This document shows positions 1-24,500 of a stretch of DNA of 64,000 nt, one piece after another. The stretch lies in NCBI GenBank assembly GCA_022376925.1, contig JAIOJX010000032.1, positions 206,332,939 through 206,396,938 on the forward strand. Reading direction: 5' to 3'. The stretch's first letter is position 1, and each line of letters starts with the position of its first letter. The position numbers were made by a program, and so were the translations under genes. The notes under the pieces were generated by a model. The model worked only from the letters and a program-made list of their open reading frames with translations. It had not been told where the DNA came from and ran no database searches. Source of the DNA: Tragulus kanchil. Taxonomy: Eukaryota > Chordata > Mammalia > Artiodactyla > Tragulidae.

Positions 1-2740
1 AGATCATTTACTATTAGAAACCAAGTTTTCCCAAGAACTAAACTGTGTTCTCCAACTTGATGGGTTCAGAGGGCTAAGACTTCCTTGTCTTTATCACCAC
101 ATATTACCTCTGAAATTTTTCTTATAGAGGCCACACATTGTTCAGCCAGCTCCTTTAGTCATCCCAGATACTTTCAGAACTTTTGGGTAGATGCATTATA
201 ACTCCAGAAATGTATCTGTGTATTCTCTGATAATCTTGATTAGAACATATGGAGAATTAACCAGTTTATTCATTATAGGAACAATTTGAAATGAAAAATT
301 TTTCTTAGAAAAAAGTTTGTCTATAATGTCCGTTCTGCTCCTACTGTACTTTTTGGGCCTCTAAGAGGTCCTACAGGGTCTAATATTGGTGGTTAGTTTC
401 CTTTCTGTGAATGTGTTACCTATTTCAAATACTTAGGACAAGGCCTGGCACACAGTGGATGTTGTATGTCTATGTTTTCATCAGACTTCCCCTGTGGGTC
501 ATGGAGGTCCTTGCAAGGTGTGCCTTAAAAGTTCTTCATGTCTTGCCTGATATTGTTTGCATCCTTCTGTAGAGTCCCTGTTCTTACTTGGGGCTACGTT
601 TCCATTTTATGAAAGATGATCTGTATTCCCTACAGTGACCTTTCTGGACTCCGCCGGCAGACACACAGCTTTTCCCGGTAGCTGCCATCTCTCATTCTGG
701 GTCCATTTTTCCCAAGATTCCAGGAAGGTTTGAGACATTTACATTTTTAATCTAGTATCTTATAGATTTTCCGCATTTACCTAAAAAACTCCTCTGTGGT
801 AATACATTTCCCATTCCTTCAAAAATATTTCCCAAGAGTAGCGTACCTTGAGTCAAAAGCAGACTGTTATCTTCTCCTTTCATCTTCAAATCAGACAGAC
901 CTCTGGGCAAGATGTTCCTTATGGTACACGAATCTGCTGGATCCAGGGATCTCTTCAATAGGCACCTCGGGGACTGCGAGGCGAGCCCTTCAAGACTGCA
1001 GAGTAAGACCACCCGCCCCACCCAGGTCAGCCAGCCTGCAGCCAAACATGAACAAATTATGCTGCTAATCAGATTTTTTTCTTTTGACCTGGTTCCTGAG
1101 GTCTTTTAACCTGTGCAATGAAATTATTTATTGTTTTATGACAGAATACAGTGGTATCCCAGAGGAACCATCAATGAAATATGGTGCTGTGATGAGGTAG
1201 TAGCAGCCTTGTAAGTTTGGTTTTAAAGTTTCATATACCTGTAACAAAGGTTAAAGCAATCTGTCTTATTTTGTATTCTAGTGTTATTAATTTTAAAACA
1301 GAAATTCTAACAAAAATGTGTATCAATTGACTTTCTAACTATCAAAAAACAGTGGTATAAACTTATAACCAGAATTTAAAAAGTATAAATCGCCTCATTA
1401 GAATTGTTATCAAGTGATAAATTTTTCTTAGAAAAAGTTTGTCTATAATGTCCGTTCTGCTCCTACTGTACTTTTTGGGCCTCTAAGAGGTCCTACAGGG
1501 TCTAATATTGGTGGTTAGTTTCCTTTCTGTGAATGTGTTACCTATTTCAAATACTTAGGACAAGGCCTGGCACACAGTGGATGTTGTATGTCTATGTTTT
1601 CATCAGACTTCCCCTGTGGGTCATGGAGGTCCTTGCAAGGTGTGCCTTAAAAGTTCTTCATGTCTTGCCTGATATTGTTTGCATCCTTCTGTAGAGTCCC
1701 TGTTCTTACTTGGGGCTACGTTTCCATTTTATGAAAGATGATCTGTATTCCCTACAGTGACCTTTCTGGACTCCGCCGGCAGACACACAGCTTTTCCCGG
1801 TAGCTGCCATCTCTCATTCTGGGTCCATTTTTCCCAAGATTCCAGGAAGGTTTGAGACATTTACATTTTTAATCTAGTATCTTATAGATTTTCCGCATTT
1901 ACCTAAAAAACTCCTCTGTGGTAATACATTTCCCATTCCTTCAAAAATATTTCCCAAGAGTAGCGTACCTTGAGTCAAAAGCAGACTGTTATCTTCTCCT
2001 TTCATCTTCAAATCAGACAGACCTCTGGGCAAGATGTTCCTTATGGTACACGAATCTGCTGGATCCAGGGATCTCTTCAATAGGCACCTCGGGGACTGCG
2101 AGGCGAGCCCTTCAAGACTGCAGAGTAAGACCACCCGCCCCACCCAGGTCAGCCAGCCTGCAGCCAAACATGAACAAATTATGCTGCTAATCAGATTTTT
2201 TTCTTTTGACCTGGTTCCTGAGGTCTTTTAACCTGTGCAATGAAATTATTTATTGTTTTATGACAGAATACAGTGGTATCCCAGAGGAACCATCAATGAA
2301 ATATGGTGCTGTGATGAGGTAGTAGCAGCCTTGTAAGTTTGGTTTTAAAGTTTCATATACCTGTAACAAAGGTTAAAGCAATCTGTCTTATTTTGTATTC
2401 TAGTGTTATTAATTTTAAAACAGAAATTCTAACAAAAATGTGTATCAATTGACTTTCTAACTATCAAAAAACAGTGGTATAAACTTATAACCAGAATTTA
2501 AAAAGTATAAATCGCCTCATTAGAATTGTTATCAAGTGAAAATGAGTAAGATGGCACCTTAGCAATTTTTGTTTCAGTAATAAAAATTTATTTTCAACCA
2601 AATCATAGTGTTCCTTTGGGTTTTTTTCCCTTGACTTTTGATATGCCATTCTCACAGTAATTATCACTCATTATTTGGGCTCCAAAGGTCCATTAAGCAG
2701 AGGAGAAAAAAAAAACTGCAGAATTCTAATGTAACATGAA
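1..2740. other. Intergenic sequence downstream of COQ6
   Basis: No coding exon is recognisable. In human the next gene here is ENTPD5, converging on COQ6, but none of its C-terminal protein sequence was found in any frame. Most of the stretch (296-2539) is a tandem pair of about 1.12 kb. A short piece near 430-470 (and its copy near 1555-1595) resembles an L2 tail. Short ORFs such as 752-1045 have no recognisable product and are simply copied in both units. Confidence 0.6.
296..2539. repeat. Tandem duplication D1 (1.12 kb units)
   Basis: Copy A 296-1417 and copy B 1419-2539 match throughout at an offset of 1122-1123. The only difference seen is the length of one A run (six against five) near the start of B. 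One base lies between the copies. Intergenic. Confidence 0.95.
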
Positions 2741-2746
2741 TTTATT
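2741..2746 (-). terminator. COQ6 polyadenylation signal
   Basis: AATAAA on the minus strand, 77 bases past the COQ6 stop codon. This gives a short 3' UTR. No other AATAAA lies closer. Confidence 0.7.
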
Positions 2747-2823
2747 AAATTTTGAAACTATGTGATGGTCTTGGATAAAGATGCTTGATGTTCATTTTTC
2801 AGCAACATAATCTCTAGGAGTAT

Positions 2824-15187
<12,364 letters not shown>

Positions 15188-15498
15188 GGTGCCGACCTGT
15201 GCCGTATTTGGCGCCCAGCCAGGTCCGCCTGGAGCAGTCCTTCCGGAACCTACTGCGTTGCGATATCGAAACAGGAAGTATAACGTACAAAGAGGATAGG
15301 CCAATCAGAAAGCGATGCCTGGCTGCTTGGGCGGGAGAGATTGGAGGCTCCCTGGGAAGGGGACTAGTTTGTGTCTCGCCTGGGAGCCAATCAGAGAGCC
15401 ACGCTAGAAGGGGGCGGAACCTGACCCGCGTAGCTTGCGCCGCCACCGCCCCGGTCACCGCTGCTGCCTTTGCAGCTTGTCTTTGCCCTGCTGAGAAG
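15188..15498. promoter_or_regulatory. Bidirectional COQ6 / FAM161B promoter
   Basis: Only 311 bases separate the two divergent start codons. The stretch is GC- and CpG-rich with no TATA box. It holds two CCAAT boxes (15301-15305 and 15387-15391, each in the context GCCAATCAG or GGCCAATCAG), a GC box GGGGCGG at 15411-15417, and an ETS-type AGGAAGT near 15273. This is the usual layout of a housekeeping bidirectional promoter. A copy of most of it is present at 14052-14318 within the duplicated unit. Confidence 0.8.
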
Positions 15499-15552
15499 AT
15501 GACCGTGGAGAAGTCTGCAGAGGCCTCCGGCGGCGCTCAGCAGAGCCATCAG
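15499..15552 (+). CDS. FAM161B: FAM161B exon 1
   Basis: Encodes MTVEKSAEASGGAQQSHQ, ending in phase 0 at gtgagg. Human FAM161B also starts with MTV and a Gly-Gly-Ala stretch. The ATG lies just downstream of the shared promoter. Confidence 0.9.
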
Positions 15553-18500
15553 GTGAGGGGAGAAGAAGGGGATGGATCAGGTCTGCTCCCCGGAAAGGTG
15601 TCCCTAAGAGAGGGAACTGTTTGACGTTGCCTTGGAGACAGACGACCGGGGCGTGTCACAGGGGCGTGCGATTAAAACGGGCAGAGTTCGCGGACTCGAA
15701 GACGGGCTCTTAACTCCAGGACTTGTACTGCTTGAGCCTTGAGTCAGGCTCTTCAGAGAACCAGAGTAGTGACCCTCAATTTTCGCTTATTGTCTTAACC
15801 AACCCAGGACTAATAGTACGGCGGTTGTCTCCATTTTGTATTATAGAAGAGAAAACTGAGGCACAGAGAGATTTCAGAAATTTGCCCCCAAATTCAGACA
15901 GAAAGCAAGTTGATGGTCGCTTAGGGTTTGAGTGGAGAAGGGTTAGGGAAACTAGGGAGTGACTGCTAAATGGGATGAGGTGTTTTGAGAGTTAATTAAA
16001 ATTGACTGTGGTGATGGTTGCACTACTATGAACACACTGAAAGCCGCCGAATTGTATACTGAGTAGTATATGTGAACTATATCAATTGTTGTTTGTTATA
16101 AAAGGAGTTTTCCTAAACTCACAGGCTCTTCAGTAGCGGAGTGAGGGCTGGAGCACCACCTTTGACTCAGAGTCCAGTGTGAGAGCTGGATCTTTGAAAA
16201 GCCAGTTCAGCTGCCACCAGGTGTCACTCGAGGCCGGAAGCAACCCTTCCCCACAGCTGCAGCCAGTCCACCTGTGCCGTCCCATCGTGGCCCCCGCCTG
16301 CTTCTCTAAGGATTTCTCTGGCTACTGTCCTTCAGCCACAATGGCCCTCTTTCTACCTCCCCAAGAGCCGTTTATTCCTGCCTCAAGGTCTTTGCACTTG
16401 CTTTTTAAATATTTTTTATACCCAAAATTCTCTTACCCCAGATTTTTTAGCAAGGTTGACATTTTTCTCACTAATCAGGTGTCAGTCTAAGACTTAAGTC
16501 CTCCATAGTGAGAAAGTAAAAATTGTTCCAGGCCCAGGAAAGGACAACTCGGACTGTAATAGACCCAGATGAAGCCCTTAGTACCATCAGCAGAATTCAG
16601 TATTTCTCACAGGTCCACGCTGTAACTGCAAAACAAATACCTCATACTTCTAAATGATTATGCTTACTGATCAGTTACTTACTCAGCCCTACTTTGTTCT
16701 TGCCACCTTTTGAAAATGGCTCGTTCACCCACGAATTTGCCCTCTTCATGACAGCATCCGTTCAGAGTTGATCCCTGCTTCCCCTAACCCTCCTCAATCA
16801 TTCAGAATAAACCAACCCTAGAAAAAGCCCTGAACCCTAGTAAAAGTCCCCACCCTCACCAGGTTTCCTATAATTTCCCAAGGAATACTTTAGCCAATTA
16901 ATAAACCTAGCTCTGACTACAGGTGCAGTCCTAGTGGTCTTTATTTGATGGGCTTTTATCAACAGAGAAGTTTTCCATAGCCACTCCATCAGTCTATAAT
17001 CTCACAGTTTTGTAGCCTTTATTGAATTATTACCATCTTACATTGTCTTTCTCCCTTCACTGGGATGTAAGCTTCATGAATAGGGACCTTGTTTGTCTTG
17101 TTCTTAGTTCAATGCCCAACGCACATTAGGCACCCAATAAATATTGCCTGAATGAATGGAGTATTTAAGCGCACTTGAATTTTCCACTGTCTCTCCTGTT
17201 AATTACTCATTCCTTGGCTAGCATATGAGGGGAATAGAGGTGTAGACAGGGGGAAGCAGGAAAGGAAGACTGGCAGCTAGTAGGTAAAACCCCAAAAGGG
17301 CAGGCCCAAGAGTGGGATTCCTGGAGTGCAGGGGTAGAATGGTACACACATGGCCAAGGCAGGCGCTCCATAAACGCTCACCACACTGCGTGAGTCAGCT
17401 CTCTGCTTTCCCTTCCTGCCTGTCAACCAAGCACACTCTATACACCAATAATGTGAAATGTCTTTAAAGCAAGAAATGTATTTTTCTTTGCCTGTCCCTA
17501 ACCAGGTGTCAGTCTAAGACTTAAGTCCTCCATAGTGAGAAAGTAAAAATTGTTCCAGGCCCAGGAAAGGACAACTCGGACTGTAATAGACCCAGATGAA
17601 GCCCTTAGTACCATCAGCAGAATTCAGTATTTCTCACAGGTCCACGCTGTAACTGCAAAACAAATACCTCATACTTCTAAATGATTATGCTTACTGATCA
17701 GTTACTTACTCAGCCCTACTTTGTTCTTGCCACCTTTTGAAAATGGCTCGTTCACCCACGAATTTGCCCTCTTCATGACAGCATCCGTTCAGAGTTGATC
17801 CCTGCTTCCCCTAACCCTCCTCAATCATTCAGAATAAACCAACCCTAGAAAAAGCCCTGAACCCTAGTAAAAGTCCCCACCCTCACCAGGTTTCCTATAA
17901 TTTCCCAAGGAATACTTTAGCCAATTAATAAACCTAGCTCTGACTACAGGTGCAGTCCTAGTGGTCTTTATTTGATGGGCTTTTATCAACAGAGAAGTTT
18001 TCCATAGCCACTCCATCAGTCTATAATCTCACAGTTTTGTAGCCTTTATTGAATTATTACCATCTTACATTGTCTTTCTCCCTTCACTGGGATGTAAGCT
18101 TCATGAATAGGGACCTTGTTTGTCTTGTTCTTAGTTCAATGCCCAACGCACATTAGGCACCCAATAAATATTGCCTGAATGAATGGAGTATTTAAGCGCA
18201 CTTGAATTTTCCACTGTCTCTCCTGTTAATTACTCATTCCTTGGCTAGCATATGAGGGGAATAGAGGTGTAGACAGGGGAAGCAGGAAAGGAAGACTGGC
18301 AGCTAGTAGGTAAAACCCCAAAAGGGCAGGCCCAAGAGTGGGATTCCTGGAGTGCAGGGGTAGAATGGTACACACATGGCCAAGGCAGGCGCTCCATAAA
18401 CGCTCACCACACTGCGTGAGTCAGCTCTCTGCTTTCCCTTCCTGCCTGTCAACCAAGCACACTCTATACACCAATAATGTGAAATGTCTTTAAAGCAAGA

Positions 18501-21500
18501 AATGTATTTTTCTTTGTTCCCTGCCCCAGTCCCTAATATACAGAGACTTATTTAAAGTGAAATTAATAATTACATTTTGAAATCATAGTCTGACCCCCAG
18601 TCTATTCTATTTCTTTTCAGACATTTCCACCCAAATCCTCCTCTGACACAGATGCGGACGAGGAGCTGTGTGGGGACGGGCTGGTCTTGCCCAGGGCCGG
18701 CAAGCTCCATGAGTTCCTCAGCTTAGAAGAGGAGACTGATTCTACTTCTGACTCAGCTGGGGATTTTCTCGAGACCCTGCTGGCACTAAGGCAGAAAGAC
18801 AGGTGGAACCTGATGGAATCGTGGTATCCATCGGACTCAGACAGTGCTGAGAGCCTCTCTGAAGGTGAGGAGGACCTGGAGCACTTCTTCCGAGATGAAG
18901 GCAGAGGGAAGCCACAGGCGCAGTGCCCCCCGTCCCTGAGGTAAGGCCGTGCAGTGCTCTGGCCAAGTCACATCCTGACTCGAGGCCTCCTCTTCCTCCT
19001 CAATAAAGCAAAGACCTCCTTCTGCAAATGCCACTTACCCAGGCTCCAGCTCAGCATCAGCCAAACGTGTCCTGATTCCTACCCGGCAGTCCTCAGTCAG
19101 GATGGGTATCTTAGTCACCTGAGGCTTTGTAATCAATGAAAGAGATGCCTTTCCCAATATATGCTGCTGGCCTGAGAATGGCACCAAGGTCCATATACTT
19201 TGCCAAACCCTGCTATATGCCTGTAAACTTTGTCTCAGGTAATATTTCTTTTCTCCTCCCAATAGTCCTGTAAGTAGATATTTGCCATTCTACAGATGAG
19301 GAACTTGAGGTTCCAAGAGAACCCTGCTTGAGGTCACACAGCTGGTACTTGTTTGAAGCAAGCGTTAGACATGGGCTGACTCTAAAGCCCTCTTCCTCAT
19401 CACTGCACTCTCTACCAAATGAAAAAATTAAGAGGGCAAAGTGGCAATTCTTAGATCAATTCTAAGAGGAGACTTCTCTCCTAGGGCTGCTGGGTTGGCC
19501 TGTGAGGCTGTGATGTGAGGCTGAGAAACTAAGTGTGACCTGCTGGAAGGGAGAGGGAAGGCGGAGGATCTTGGAGGAGTTGGGCGTCCTGGCCTCCCCG
19601 GCCTCCACGCAGAGTTCTCTCTCCCCGCAGGTGTGGCTCCATGAGGCGCTGCAGCTCCTTGAGCAGCCTGCCCTCCCATACTCCCAAGGCTCAGCCGCAG
19701 CCCCCCTCCGGCTCCAGGCCTCCCTCCCAGCACCGAAGCATCAGCTCCTGGGCGTCATCCATCACCGTCCCTCAGCCGTTTCGCATGACCCTGCGCGAGG
19801 CCAGGAAGAAGGCCCAGTGGCTGGCCTCCCCTGCCGCCTTTGAGCATGAGAGGCAGCAGGCCGAGAAGCAGGGCCAGGAGGAGGCCGAGTGCCACCGGCA
19901 GTTCCGGGCGCAGCCTGTGCCTGCCCACGTCTACCTGCCCCTCTACCAGGAGATCATGGTGCGCAGTGAGGCACGTAGGCAGGCAGGGATCCAGAAGAGG
20001 AAGGAACTGCTCCTCTCCTCCTTAAAGCCCTTCAGCTTCCTGGAGAAGGAGGAGCAGAGAAAGCAAGCTGTTCAACAGAGGGACCTGGCGACCGCTGTGA
20101 AGACCAAAGTCCCCAAGCAGAAGGCTACCAGGAGGATCCCCAAGGCAATTCTGGAGCCAGCCCTCGGGGACAAACTCCAGGGTAAAGATATCCTTACTCC
20201 CTGCCTCCCTCCCATCTGGAGGTACGGGGTGGTGCTGGGGGCGCTTAGTCGGGCTCGGAGGTCATTCTGGCTTGGAGATGGGCTGTTTGGGTGGACCCGC
20301 CAGAGGTGTTGCTCAGTACAGACTGGGAGGTAGGGTTGGGTCAGCCCATACAATGGGAGTGCCTAGTTGGGAGGGGCCTGGGGGGCCCCAGGTTCGTCCT
20401 GTTGACCTCGTCCATCTCAGGGAGGGAAGACCTCTGTGGCAGCACGGGTGCTGGAGCAGAGAACCAGTGAGACATCCGAGGAGCAGCCTCAGCCAGTGCC
20501 CCCCAAGAAGGGCCCCCTCCCACCTCCTGTGAGGTATTTATTTCAAGAAGTGGAGCTTAGTTCAATGAATGACTTTATTTGCTCATTCACCACATCCCAG
20601 GTGTGAATAAACAGACTTGGAGTTTGTGGGCAAGAGAGAGAAACAGATAATAGACAAATAATTACAAATGTGATGAGTCACTTGGGACAGAGGGAGAAGC
20701 CCGCAGGTCCTGTGGAACATATGACTTCGAGTGTGATGAACTGTGGGAACAGTCAGGGAAGGTTCCCATGGAAAGTGAGCGTGGAGGCGGACTCTGAAGG
20801 AGGAGATGGGGGGATTCAGTAAAGCGGAGTGAAGAGTGTACCAGGTAGAGACAGCCGCAATGAAGGTGATAAAACTAAGCACAAGGCATAGACAGACAGA
20901 CAGACGAGAGGGAACTGCCCTGGTGGTCCAGTGGGTACGACTCTGTGTTCCCAACACATGGGGCCCGGGTTCAGTCCCTGGTCAGGGAACCTGATCCCAC
21001 ATGACTCGACTAAGACCCAGCACAGCCAAATAAATAATTAAAAACATGAGTGCTTTTTTTATTAAAATTTAAAAAAAATAAGGAGAGGGGGTGGAACAGA
21101 CAGGCACAGGCCAGGCCTGTTGGCCATGAGAGGGAGTTTGAACTTCATCCCAAGGGCAGCAGGGAGCCACTGAGGGGGTTGTTTCTTTTCTTTTTTTCTC
21201 CCCAGATTTATTTTATTTATTTGGATGTGCAGGGTCTTAGTTGTGGCATGCAGGGTCCAGTTCCCAGACCTAGATCTGTTGTCTAGATTGAACCCAGGCC
21301 CCCTACGTTGGGAACATGGAGTCTTAACTACCTGACCATCAGGGAAGTCCTCACTGAAGGGTTTTAAGTAGGGTGGCTCATGATCAGATACAGTTCAGAA
21401 AGCTTACACTACTGTAGAGATAATTAAAGGGGGGTGGCAAGTTCAGAGGTATTGTAATCCAAAGAAGGCTATGTCAGTGACTCAACTGAGAAGTTATGAA

Positions 21501-24500
21501 ATTAGTAGCAGGGAGAATGAAGAGAGACTGAACTGGATAAAGGTTAAAGAGGAGGAGATGGCAGAACCTGTGAGTGAATGAGATGAGAGTAGAGGAAGCA
21601 AGAACTATGGGCAGGGCTTCCCTGGTGGTCCAGTGGGTAAGGACACCGCCTTGCAGTGCAAGGGGCGCCGGTTCGATCCCTGGCCTGGGAAGATCCCACG
21701 TGCCGCGGAGCGGCTGGACCGATGTGTCCAGTTACCAAGCTGGAACTCTGTAGCATATGCACCCAGAGCCGGTGCTCTGCAGCGAGAGAGGCCGCTACAA
21801 TGGGAGGCCCACACAGGCCAAAGAACAAAGATAAATAGATGAAAGATCAATAGAGGTGGCCAAAAAAAAGAACTATGGGCAGTGGGCTTTGGCAGCTAGG
21901 TGGAAGGTGGGGCCTCTTCCTGAGAAGGGGACCCGGGAGAGAAGCAGGCCACTGGACCATCCCTCTCGCTTCATCTCTGAAGAAGGAACTGTATAAAGTG
22001 CTCAGTAAGTGTAAATGATAGCTGTTTCTGCAGCCTGATGGGCACACAGTAGTGGTGTCCTAGTCAACAGTCATTAAGGCACTCTCCCAAAAAAGCAAAA
22101 AAATTTATTTGTAGCATTTTCCATTTTCATAGTATAAATACTCCTATCCTGGCCAATTTCAGGCTTCCCATGTGGTGCCAACAGGCTGGCAGCACTCCTG
22201 GGAAGTTAGAGACAGGTTCCAGCACTCCTCTGTCACTGTGAGGGCTTAAGAGGGCAATCTCTCCAAACCTTTCGGTATGAGGCTTTCTCCCTTCTCACCT
22301 ATTGCCGCCCTGACTTCTCCACAGAAGCTGAGCTCCTGAGAAAAATTCGCATCCACATGAGAGCCCTGGACATGCTCCAGAAGGCCTCCTCTCCCATTGC
22401 CCCCTCCAGTAGCCAGGCTGACCCACAGCCTCGAACAGCCACCCGGACCCAGAAGGAAAAGCTTGGGTTTCTGCACACCGACTTTGGATTCCAGCCTCGG
22501 GTGAATCCTGCCATCCCTGACTACGAAGAACTTTACAAGGCCTTCCAGAAGCGAGCTGCCAAGAGAAGAGACACCCAGGAGGCAACGCGCAACAAGCCCT
22601 TCCTGCTGAGAACCGCCAGCCGGAGTTGCACTATGAGGCCTTGTGACGTTGCCGCCTCTGAAGGGAGGAAGGTGAGAGCCCAGGCCACTGCAGGAGGGTC
22701 AGGGCCAAGGCCAGAAATATAGGAGGGACCAGGTCTCAATGGAAGGCACTTCTCACTACATTTTTTTTATCTGAATTAACAAAAACAAAACATTAGCCCA
22801 ACTGTGAGCAGATTCAGAGATCCTAAAAATTTAAGACCACAAGAATACTCCCTTTCCTTCCCTCTCTGTAGAGGGACTTGGCAGAATTAAGACCAAGCAG
22901 TCTGGACCTCCAGGAGTTGGGATCCATGGCCATGTCCCAGTACCAATTCCAAAGAATTATTATCTCATTAAAAACTTTGGGATTGATATATAAGTCTTGG
23001 CCCTTGGATCTTATTACCCTTGTCTTAATCTAGAGAAAGACATGAAGATTCTGATTAGTCCTTCAGTGGAATTGAATCCTAGTGAAGACAGAAACTAATA
23101 GCACACGCTGTCCCACCAACACCAGCCTTCCATCTCTCCTAGGACTCTCCACAGTCACCTGGCACACCCCGGCCAAGGAGTCGTTCTCCGAGCGGCCTTG
23201 CTTCCCTCTCTGCCAACACCCTCCCTGTGCACATCACAGACGCCACCAGGAAGAGGGAATCTGCAGTCAGGTGAGTGGTCAGGCTGCACGAGGCTCACGG
23301 TGCTTGGATCTTGGCCCAGATGCTGAAAAGCACCCGTCTCCTGAGCCTCCTCTCCTGAGAGACCGAAACGGTGGGAAGGCGAGGTCTTTGATTAGGGCAG
23401 GAATCCATGTGAGGAATTCATGTGACCCTCCACTCAGTGCTGGACAACACCTAGCCAGCACTCAGCCAGTATTCTTGGAGGACTGACTTTATGCTGGGCG
23501 CAGGGATAAAGCTGGAGGTACCTTATGGAGCCTGTAGTTTAATATCTAGTTTGAAATACAGAAAAGCAAAGCAGCAGCTACAGCGTGAATGTACAGTGAT
23601 GGGGGAATATGGGGGAACTGTAGGGGCCCTGGGGCCCTGGGCTTCTTGTACTAGATATGCAGAGTGAAACCTGAAGACAGCAGGAGAGGTCACAATGTAA
23701 TAGGTGACTTAACCCTGGGAGGGCTGGCATCTCAGCGCCTTCCTGTGAGGCTCATAGAGGATTACACAGAACCTACTTGGCTCTTGAAGACCCACAAGAG
23801 GGATTTTAGAAATGTATTTAGAATCCAAGGAATACTCCCTTCCTCAAATTACAGTCAGAGCTGCTAAATCAGGCTAAATGCATCAGTATCCTGAAGTCTC
23901 ACTACAATAGGTCTCATGGACCAGAAGATGGCCCACCTGCAGAGGATGTCCACATCTGAGTTCTGGCGATAGGGAGTTTGACGTATCAGCAGATCAGACT
24001 TTCATACTCACCTTCCTAGTATGAACATTTGAATATAAACAACCATCTGCAAGAATCCTGTTTTTTTTTTTTTAAAGAAATCGCTCTTTTTTTTTTTCTT
24101 CATTTAAACATTTATTTATTTGGGGGGGAGCGGGCCACTTCTATTGGTCTTTCATTTGTCTATTTTCATCCGTCTTTGTTCTTTGGCTCTTGTGGGCCTC
24201 CCATCGCCGTGGCCTCTGTTGTCGCAGAGCGCCGGCTCTGGGCGTATGCGCTCCAGAGCTCCGGCTCGGTAACTGGACACATGGATCCAGCCGCTTTGCG
24301 GCACGTGGGATCTTCCCAGGCCAGGGATCGAACCGGTACCCCTTGCACTGCAAGGCGGTGTCCTTACCCACTGGACCACCAGGGAAGCCCCTGACTGTTT
24401 CTCTTTTGGTAGAATTCTCCATAGTACCTTGTACAATGATATCTACACAAACTTAAGTGCTGCAAGTTGACCCCAAATTGTCTGTGCATTGAGGGTGACC

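Noticed and set aside
1..295. 3' end of ENTPD5, expected from human gene order
   Set aside because: No part of the ENTPD5 C-terminus is visible in any frame. It may lie just outside the window, and a UTR cannot be recognised from sequence alone.
1141..1200. Possible small exon aatacagtggtatcccagag... between ACAG and gtagta
   Set aside because: Splice-like borders only. No matching protein is known to me and it is repeated in the D1 copy; chance is likely.
296..2539. Segmental duplication or satellite array
   Set aside because: Only two units, and the same unit size recurs with unrelated content at 17 other sites. Satellites share sequence between units and sites; these do not.
21615..21700. 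tRNA gene suggested by A and B box motifs
   Set aside because: The B box ggttcgatccc belongs to the tRNA-derived SINE head; no cloverleaf with matching acceptor arms is present. The same applies to all other SINE heads.
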